Of a stretch of 10,675 nt of DNA, positions 6,034-10,675 are shown in pieces. Every line of letters begins with the position of its first letter. Within the stretch, counting starts at the first letter, position 1. The notes below the pieces were generated by a model, which worked only from the letters and a program-made list of their open reading frames with translations, ran no database searches and was not told where the DNA came from. The DNA is from Candidatus Brocadiaceae bacterium (lineage in GTDB: Bacteria; Planctomycetota; Brocadiia; SM23-32): assembly GCA_030615435.1 (NCBI GenBank), contig JAUWZH010000075.1:1-10675 (forward strand). The letters run 5' to 3'. A program made the translations under genes and the position numbers.

Positions 6034-7083
6034 ATGTTGGGCAAGAAGGGATTTGCGGCAATTGCGGCGGTAGGCATACTGCTGTTGGCTTCGTCGGCCC
6101 GTGCGCACACGGAAGACGTTCCTTTTGTTGCGGATCTTCTGGCCGGCCGGCACATGGATGCGGGTGAGGTTCGCGTTTGGAACGACGGGGACAATCTCCA
6201 CGTCGAGTACAGGACAATAGGTGGCTGGCACCTATATGAGACGCATCTTGCCGTAGCAACTTCTTTGGCCGACATCCCGCAACGGAAGGGGAACCCCCCG
6301 CCCGGCCGCTTTGCGTACAAGCACGAGGACCTGGACGGTGCCAGTAGCGATTCCTATGTGATCGAACTTGCCGATCTTGGCGCTGACGCCGACACTTTGC
6401 TCTACATTGCCGCTCACGCGGAAGTGCGCGGGAGGGAAGAGCTGGTGCAGAACGGCGGTTTTGAGGCTCCTGTTGTGACGACTCCGGAAGGGTGGGACAT
6501 CTTTGATTCCGGCACGGCGGGACTCTGTTGGATAGTGCAGTGGTACGATGGAGCGCGCAACTATGGCGGGGAGACGAGGCCGGAACCGGCTCATCTGGAA
6601 CTGCACAGCGAAGCCAACAACTGGACGCCTTATGAGGGAGATCAGTACGCAGAACTGGACGCGGACTGGGACGGCCCAAGCGGCGCCCTGACCGGCGAAC
6701 CGGCTTCGGTTGAAATATATCAGGACCTGCAAACCGAAGCGGGCGCGGTTTACACGCTGAGCTATGCGTTCTCCCCGCGGCCTGGAAATGCCGACAATGT
6801 CCTCTTGGTCGAATGGGACGGTCAGCCGTTCAACCAGCAGCACAGCGCCAGCGGCGTCGGACTATCCGACACGAGTTGGACGGAATTCACCCACACTGTG
6901 ACGGCGACCAGCAGCAGCACTTGCCTCAGTTTCACCGAGCTGGGCAGTGCGGATTCGCTCGGCTCATTGCTGGACGGGGTCAGCGTGCTCGGCGTTGAGG
7001 AGCAGGAGGAGAGCGCCTGGGGAGATGGCTATGACTTCCCCGGCAAGAACTGGGCCACTTACATCACCTACACCGTGCAGTAA
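6034..7083 (+). CDS. Exported surface protein with a carbohydrate-binding-like domain nested in a second domain
   Basis: 349 residues. A signal peptide (GFAAIAAVGILLLASSARA, cut after about residue 24) starts it. Residues 32-131 form a beta domain known from exported archaeal and bacterial proteins: DLLAGRHMDAGEVRVWNDGD, LHVEYRTIGGWHLYETHLAV, DIPQRKGNPPPGRFAY and TLLYIAAHAEV. The usual end of that domain (E-ESAWGDG-DFPGKNWATYITYT, 325-347) appears only at the C-terminus. Between them, about 136-321, sits a complete jelly-roll-like unit: NGGFEAP (140-146), PYEGDQYAELD, IYQDLQTEAGAVYTLSYAFS, WTEFTHTV and LLDGVSVLG, resembling DUF642/CBM-like modules. Such modules bind glycans in some families; here that is inference. 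No PEP-CTERM or other anchor is seen at the end. AGGGAGGT (6021-6028) lies five bases before the ATG, and TAA-TAG ends the gene. Expression is probably controlled through the long leader. Confidence 0.82.
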   Translation: MLGKKGFAAIAAVGILLLASSARAHTEDVPFVADLLAGRHMDAGEVRVWNDGDNLHVEYRTIGGWHLYETHLAVATSLADIPQRKGNPPPGRFAYKHEDLDGASSDSYVIELADLGADADTLLYIAAHAEVRGREELVQNGGFEAPVVTTPEGWDIFDSGTAGLCWIVQWYDGARNYGGETRPEPAHLELHSEANNWTPYEGDQYAELDADWDGPSGALTGEPASVEIYQDLQTEAGAVYTLSYAFSPRPGNADNVLLVEWDGQPFNQQHSASGVGLSDTSWTEFTHTVTATSSSTCLSFTELGSADSLGSLLDGVSVLGVEEQEESAWGDGYDFPGKNWATYITYTVQ

Positions 7084-7129
7084 TAGCGCTGTATCAGCAC
7101 GTAGCCTGCTGTGGCTCGCGACTCCGGAC

Positions 7130-7366
7130 CTCAGAAGGCTTGCTCTGCCGAGAAGCATAAGGCACTGGTCGCTGACCACCTTGCGCGAGAAGCTTGTCAA
7201 GATCGGCGCCAGAATAGTCAAGCACTCCAGGTATTTTATCTTTCAACTGGCAGAAGTGGCAGTTCCGGCGGAGCTGTTTGCGGCGATCTTGGGGCGGATT
7301 CACGGACTTGTTCCTATGCCTACCTACTGTGAAAACCTTACGTACCGGCACGACGGGGCGAGTTAA
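7130..7366 (+). pseudogene. C-terminal fragment of an IS1380-like DDE transposase
   Basis: The plus frame reads LRRLALPRSIRHWSLTTLRE, KLVKIGARIVKHSRYFIFQL and AEVAVPAELFAAILGRI before a TAA (7364-7366). The HWSLTTLREKLVKIGA-V-H-RY--FQLAEVAVP string is characteristic of the C-terminus of IS1380-group transposases. The N-terminal and catalytic DDE parts are absent: upstream the frame runs into the end of the exported protein gene in another frame. No start or terminal repeats are identified. It is a dead remnant showing past IS activity. Confidence 0.7.
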
Positions 7367-7600
7367 AGAAACACCCTCAAGCACGGCGCAGAACCGAAGA
7401 TTCCAAGCATCGGGAGGCTTCGAAGGCTTGCTTCATCCGAGAGAAGGGGTTCCCGGCCACAACCGGCGTTCTGCGCCGCGCTTGCCTGACGGCACGGCCG
7501 GCTGTAGAACGCTGAACTTACTGTGGAGGCCTTCGGCCTGGCAGCGACTGATCGGCTGGGAAGTCCTCAGACGCCCTGCTGCGGCCAAAATACGCCCCGG

Positions 7601-7640
7601 GCTATTCCACCGCACCGCGCTTCTTGAGCAGTTCTACCGC
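7601..7640 (-). repeat. Ankyrin C-terminus relic, repeat of 9841-9880
   Basis: This 40-base stretch matches 9841-9880 at about 34 positions, including an unbroken TTCTTGAGCAGTTC. On the minus strand both read AVELLKK-GA, the last helix of an ankyrin repeat (here AVELLKKRGAVE then a stop). Its right end overlaps the last codons of the HEAT gene in a different frame. Both copies are in the same orientation, 2,240 bases apart. Confidence 0.55.
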
Positions 7641-9358
7641 CGCAACTGACGCGCCACCTCGTCAACGGGGCCGGGCAGTTCCTCGCCCCTCAGCTTCACG
7701 AGCGCTTCTGCGGCCATCAGACGCACATTGCCGACGGGATCGTCCAGGAGTTTCTCAACTTCCGGGATGGCGGCCTCGGCCATAGGACCAAGCTCACCCA
7801 GTGCTGCCGCTGCGATCAGGCGCTGGGACCAGGACTCTGCTTTGAGGGCGGCAAGGATAGGGGCGAGGTGCTCGCCCATCCTCCCCTCGATCGCCGCCAC
7901 GGCGGCGTGCATCGCAACGTTCTGAGGGTACTTCTCGAGGCCCTTGCGCAGTGCCGGAAGCGCATCGGCCCCCTCAGGGCCCATCCTGCCCATGGCCCAC
8001 GCGAACTCATGCCAGCTTCTGAAGCCCCGGGACTCAAGCACCTTTAGCAGCGCTTCCGAGAGCGCAGGGAGAGCCGGCTTTGCCTTTGGACCCATCACGC
8101 CCAGGACGTACGCAGGTCTGCGGCGCTTCCCAGGGTCGTTGGCGCCCAGCCCCTCCAGGAGCAGAGGAATCAAAGGCTGAGCGTCTCCCTCGATGCGGAA
8201 GAGCGCGTAGCAAGCCGCCGCAACGACCTTGGGGTCATCGTTATTCAGCGCCGCCCTGAGCTTTGGGACGGCTTCACCTGCAAACTCGCCCAGGTCGCCA
8301 AGAGCGAAGAGCAGCCGATGGTTGAAATCCTCTTCGATCTCAAGGGTGGCGATCAGGTCGGGGACCGTGTCCTTCGCCGCAGCGCCCATACAGCCCAAAG
8401 CCTCGGCGGCCGAGACGCGCAAGCGCTTGTTGGGGCTCTTCAGCGCGCCATGCAGTGCCTTGACAGCTTCCTTCGCCTCGGTTCCCATACGTCCGAGAAC
8501 GAGCGCTGCGTAGGAACTCGGTTCCTCGTCCAACTCCACAAGTTCGATCAACGCTGGGATAGCCGCTGTCCTGTTCAGACCGGCCTCCACGATCGTGGTA
8601 GCGGCTGCCGCACGCACCATCGGGTCCCTGTCTTTCAGATACTCCGCGAGCCGCAGCACCATTGGCTCCTCTAGCTGCGGAAACCGGCTATAGCAATAGA
8701 TGGCCTCCCAGCGCACCCTCCCCTCGCCGTGCACAACGGCACGCTCTAACACGGGGAACGCCAACTTGCGGTCCGGCTGCGTCCTGCCAATCGTCTCTAT
8801 GACGCACACACGCACTCTTTCGTCTTCGTCATCCAACGCATCCGCCAGTGCCGGTATGGCTGCGATTCCGGCCTCGCCGCACTTGCCCAGCATTTCTACT
8901 GCCCTGCGGCGTACCTCAACAGCCGGGTCCTTCAGACATTCGGCAATATGGAGGACCTCCTGCTTCGTGAGCGGGCGGAAGCCGAAGACCAGCCAGATCA
9001 GGGCGTTCTCCCGCACTCGTGCGTCGGGGTCTGTCAGTGCGCCCTGGAGTAAGGGGATGCCTGTCTGGCGATCTGGTTGAAGCCGGCCGATCGACTCCAC
9101 GGCGCTCATGCGCACTTGAACGTCCTGGTCCTTCAGCGCGTTGGCCAGTGCCGGTATGGCTGCCAGGCCGGCATCACCCCAGCCCCCCAGTGCTCCCGCA
9201 GCGTGACGGCGGGTCGCCGCGTCCGGGCTGTTCAACTGCTGGATGAGCGCCTTGACGCGCTTCGCTGGGTCCTGCTGTGCCTGAGCGCCGAGCGACACAA
9301 CAGCCATCAGCGCCGCAATCCACGCGCAGTACGTGTTCTTTCGTGATCCCCGCCACAT
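7634..9358 (-). CDS. Exported HEAT-repeat protein, 574 residues
   Basis: The product starts MWRGSRKNTYCAWIAALMAV with a signal peptide cut near AQA/QQD (residue 28). Residues 32-560 are a chain of about thirteen HEAT/PBS-type repeats, each helix A ending near a Pro or Asp turn and each helix B carrying VR or RR, e.g. DAGLAAIPALANALKDQDVQ (62-81), GIAAIPALADALDDEDERVR (164-183), PALPALSEAL (428-437). The first six repeats form a 100-residue unit used twice (about 41-140 and 141-240). Such solenoids serve as protein-binding scaffolds; export suggests a periplasmic or surface role, with no enzymatic motif seen. An earlier in-frame ATG (9526) is rejected: the signal peptide starts at residue 1 of the chosen frame and AAAGGAGA lies just before 9358, whereas the extra 56 residues are low in structure. 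The stop codon lies inside an ankyrin relic, so the C-terminus may be shortened. Confidence 0.88.
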   Translation of the reverse strand: MWRGSRKNTYCAWIAALMAVVSLGAQAQQDPAKRVKALIQQLNSPDAATRRHAAGALGGWGDAGLAAIPALANALKDQDVQVRMSAVESIGRLQPDRQTGIPLLQGALTDPDARVRENALIWLVFGFRPLTKQEVLHIAECLKDPAVEVRRRAVEMLGKCGEAGIAAIPALADALDDEDERVRVCVIETIGRTQPDRKLAFPVLERAVVHGEGRVRWEAIYCYSRFPQLEEPMVLRLAEYLKDRDPMVRAAAATTIVEAGLNRTAAIPALIELVELDEEPSSYAALVLGRMGTEAKEAVKALHGALKSPNKRLRVSAAEALGCMGAAAKDTVPDLIATLEIEEDFNHRLLFALGDLGEFAGEAVPKLRAALNNDDPKVVAAACYALFRIEGDAQPLIPLLLEGLGANDPGKRRRPAYVLGVMGPKAKPALPALSEALLKVLESRGFRSWHEFAWAMGRMGPEGADALPALRKGLEKYPQNVAMHAAVAAIEGRMGEHLAPILAALKAESWSQRLIAAAALGELGPMAEAAIPEVEKLLDDPVGNVRLMAAEALVKLRGEELPGPVDEVARQLRR

Positions 9359-9754
9359 CGGCTGTCTCCTTTCGTTCCTGTCTTTGCCCGCCTCGGTCTT
9401 CGTGCATAGGGCATCTGATCTTGCTGCCGCAGACGATTCCGGCTCCTCGTCCTCGCCAGTGGAAGCGCCGACCTCTTGCGAGGCGGACTCTGGTCCAATA
9501 TTCCCCACGTGAAGCCGGTCAGCCAAAACTCATCCACCCCATCTGGAAGTGTACCTCGGCGCTTCCGTTCGAAACGGTTGTCGACTACGGTATAATTGTC
9601 GGAGGCCAATGAGGTTTCCGCCCTCTTCTTGGTCTGCCAAGACCCATAATGTCAAGAAGCATCGTAAGCTGGTTCAGGTGAACGGGTTAAGACACCGTCC
9701 ACAACCCTTGATGGCGGAAGCACCCAACCATGACCCACCCCTCAGACGGCCGAC
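9359..9754. other. Intergenic region, nothing recognised
   Basis: This region holds the ribosome-binding site of the HEAT gene (near 9364-9372) and presumably its promoter, which I could not identify with confidence. A perfect plus-strand TATAAT (9591-9596) lacks a good -35. A 9-base word GACACCGTC occurs at 9691 and 9771. No gene, RNA or mobile element is recognisable. Confidence 0.5.
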
Positions 9755-10183
9755 TCACTCCATCCTGTTAGACACCGTCAGGCGAAGATTTGTTCGCGGA
9801 AAAGGCCTGCTCGCATTTCCGCTGCGAATGCCCAGGTTCTGCTGTTGCTCCGCCCCGTGCTTCTTGAGCAGTTCGACCGCGTCCTTGTGAGCGAGTTGCC
9901 TTGCCAGGTCCAAAGGCACGCTGCCAGATTGGCTCCTCGCATTAGGTCGCCCTGAGGAGGCCAGGAGAAGTCGCACTGCTTCATTATCTCCTGCTGCTGC
10001 GCAGTGCAAAGGAGTTCTCCCGTCCAGGTCCTCACCGTTCACAGGTGCGCCGTGCGCCAGCGAGAGCCTAATCACCCCCGTATGCCCGCGGCCGGCATGG
10101 GATGAGTTGTGGTGGAACCGGGCAAGGAGGCGGGGAGCGTGGGTCCATTCCTGGGCGGCGAGCCGAGTGCGACGAGGGTTCAC
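9755..10183 (-). pseudogene. Ankyrin-repeat protein fragment
   Basis: The minus-strand frame (142 codons from a GTG at 10183) contains about two and a half ankyrin repeats: GRGHTGVIRLSLAHGAPVN (31-49), DLDGRTPLHCAAAGDNEAVR (52-71) and SGSVPLDLARQLAHKDAVEL-LKKHGA (86-111). The TPLH and LLL-A-G elements are typical. The first 30 residues come from the direct repeat and are not ankyrin-like, and no ribosome-binding site precedes the start. After residue 112 the sequence is not ankyrin-like either. Ankyrin repeats mediate protein binding. I read it as a 5'-truncated remnant whose left end was lost at the repeat; a short functional protein is possible but less likely. Confidence 0.55.
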
Positions 10184-10195
10184 AAGCGCAGAAAT
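10047..10195. repeat. Direct repeat, copy 2
   Basis: Partner of 3582-3730, same orientation, gap-free, about 89% identical by hand count. Its left 50 bases encode the first ankyrin repeat of the fragment at 9755-10183, where the reading is open, while copy 1 has a stop at the equivalent place. Its right end lies about 25 bases from the -35 element of the regulator promoter. Confidence 0.8.
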
Positions 10196-10218
10196 TCGCG
10201 GGGGCCGACATTTTGCGC

Positions 10219-10246
10219 TTGCAAAAAACCTCTGAGCGGTTATAAT
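10219..10246 (+). promoter_or_regulatory. Sigma-70-type promoter of the regulator gene
   Basis: A perfect -10 TATAAT (10241-10246) with a -35 TTGCAA (10219-10224, 4 of 6 matches) and a 16-base spacer. Transcription would begin about 10252-10254, directly in front of the palindrome at 10256-10273. Confidence 0.7.
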
Positions 10247-10255
10247 GTACTATAG

Positions 10256-10273
10256 GTTTAGTTCGTTCTAAAC
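10256..10273. promoter_or_regulatory. Palindromic operator, likely autoregulatory
   Basis: GTTTAG-TTCGTT-CTAAAC is a perfect 6-bp inverted repeat with a 6-base centre, placed at the predicted transcription start and 40 bases before the regulator's ATG. MarR/GbsR-type dimers bind palindromes of this size, and such genes are commonly autoregulated. That this protein binds here is inference. Confidence 0.55.
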
Positions 10274-10313
10274 AAACATGGGCCATGCGCCTCGTATACC
10301 TCGGGCGGTTGCC

Positions 10314-10675
10314 ATGACTGAGCAAGACGACCCCATCCGCGAGTCCTTCATCCACCAGATCGGCGGCATCGCCGAGAGCCTCGGGCTGAACCGGTCCGTG
10401 GGCCAGCTCTACGCCCTGCTCTACATGAGTCCCGGGGCGCTGTGCCTCGACGAGATGGCCGAGGCCTGCCAGATGAGCAAGGGCAACGTAAGCCTCAACG
10501 TGCGCGAGCTGGAACGCTGGGGCGCGGTGCGCCGCGTCCCGGTGCGGGGCGAACGAAGGGATTACTATGAAGCCCTCCGGGACGTGCCTGAGATAGTAAT
10601 CGGGCGGATGAAGGACGGCCTCGGCAGGCGGCTGGACGTGATGCGGGAGGCCATCGCCGAAGCCTCCGAGGGGGT
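10314..10675 (+). CDS. GbsR/MarR-family transcriptional regulator, 3' end beyond the window
   Basis: The open frame from ATG 10314 gives at least 120 residues and is cut by the window edge. It begins MTEQDDPIRESFIHQIGGIA, followed by ESLGLNRSVGQLYALLYMSP. Residues about 45-75 carry a winged helix-turn-helix: LCLDEMAEACQMSKGNVSLN, then VRELERWGAVRRV, and a wing with GERRDYYEA. The layout and the SKGNVS recognition helix are those of GbsR-type MarR regulators, which repress transport or envelope genes in other bacteria. An in-frame ATG at 10278 would add 12 residues (GHAPRIPRAVA); neither start has a good ribosome-binding site, and I prefer 10314 because the family usually begins close to this helix. 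Its target is unknown; the adjacent palindrome suggests self-control. Confidence 0.88.
   Translation, partial: MTEQDDPIRESFIHQIGGIAESLGLNRSVGQLYALLYMSPGALCLDEMAEACQMSKGNVSLNVRELERWGAVRRVPVRGERRDYYEALRDVPEIVIGRMKDGLGRRLDVMREAIAEASEG

Noticed and set aside
5560..6231. Long minus-strand open frames through the leader at 5638-6033
   Set aside because: They run into the signal-peptide region of the plus-strand gene in antisense, lack ribosome-binding sites and show no domain; a structured RNA leader explains the region better.
9359..9526. 56-residue N-terminal extension of the large HEAT protein
   Set aside because: The internal Met at 9358 is followed by a classic signal peptide and preceded by AAAGGAGA; the extension would bury the signal peptide.
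9591..9596. Perfect plus-strand TATAAT as a promoter for a small open frame at 9609-9890
   Set aside because: The 17-base-spaced -35 is only TTCGAA, the ribosome-binding site would lie before or at the transcription start, and the frame is antisense to the ankyrin fragment.
9691..9779. Nine-base repeat GACACCGTC at 9691 and 9771 as a CRISPR or iteron unit
   Set aside because: Only two short copies, with no spacing pattern, no further units and no associated gene.

Overview
The window is bacterial accessory DNA of fairly high G+C. Strong Shine-Dalgarno sequences (GGAGGAG, AAGGAG, AGGGAGGT) precede several genes, and three promoters of sigma-70 type can be read directly. The gene content (two exported HEAT-repeat proteins, exported beta-rich surface-type proteins, a GH29 alpha-L-fucosidase, a GbsR/MarR-like regulator) suggests an uncultured bacterium of the planctomycete/PVC or a similar candidate-phylum type. 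That placement is inferred from domain style only and is not certain.

Layout. 100-822 (-): short exported protein with one recognisable beta-rich domain, apparently truncated at its C-terminus, with a clear promoter at 915-942. 943-1281: no intact gene, but a decayed copy of part of the same domain. 1282-3543 (-): a likely two-gene unit, a 505-residue chimera (restriction-modification nuclease-like N-terminus joined to a surface-protein-like C-terminus) followed after a short gap by an exported HEAT-like protein. 3582-3850: copy 1 of a 149-bp direct repeat, then the fucosidase leader. 3851-5116 (+): GH29 alpha-L-fucosidase. 5117-5602: a C-terminal relic of a restriction-modification methyltransferase and the 3' half of a tRNA with a long variable arm. 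5603-7083 (+): promoter, a roughly 395-nt structured leader and an exported protein with one domain nested inside another. 7084-7633: C-terminal remnant of an IS1380-like transposase and an ankyrin relic. 7634-9358 (-): a 574-residue exported HEAT-repeat protein. 9359-9754: nothing recognised. 9755-10183 (-): ankyrin-repeat fragment merging into copy 2 of the direct repeat. 10219-10675 (+): promoter, palindromic operator and a GbsR/MarR-like regulator that runs off the window edge.

The genes do not form one obvious pathway. The fucosidase could act on fucosylated glycans, and the exported proteins are probably cell-surface or periplasmic. The main theme is genome remodelling: both ends of what looks like a restriction-modification gene, ankyrin pieces, a transposase tail, a half tRNA and a long direct repeat all lie between intact genes. 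I do not see a clear complete novel defence or metabolic system. The best leads are the nuclease/surface-protein chimera, the long structured leader before the nested-domain exported protein, and the scattered relics of one restriction-modification gene.
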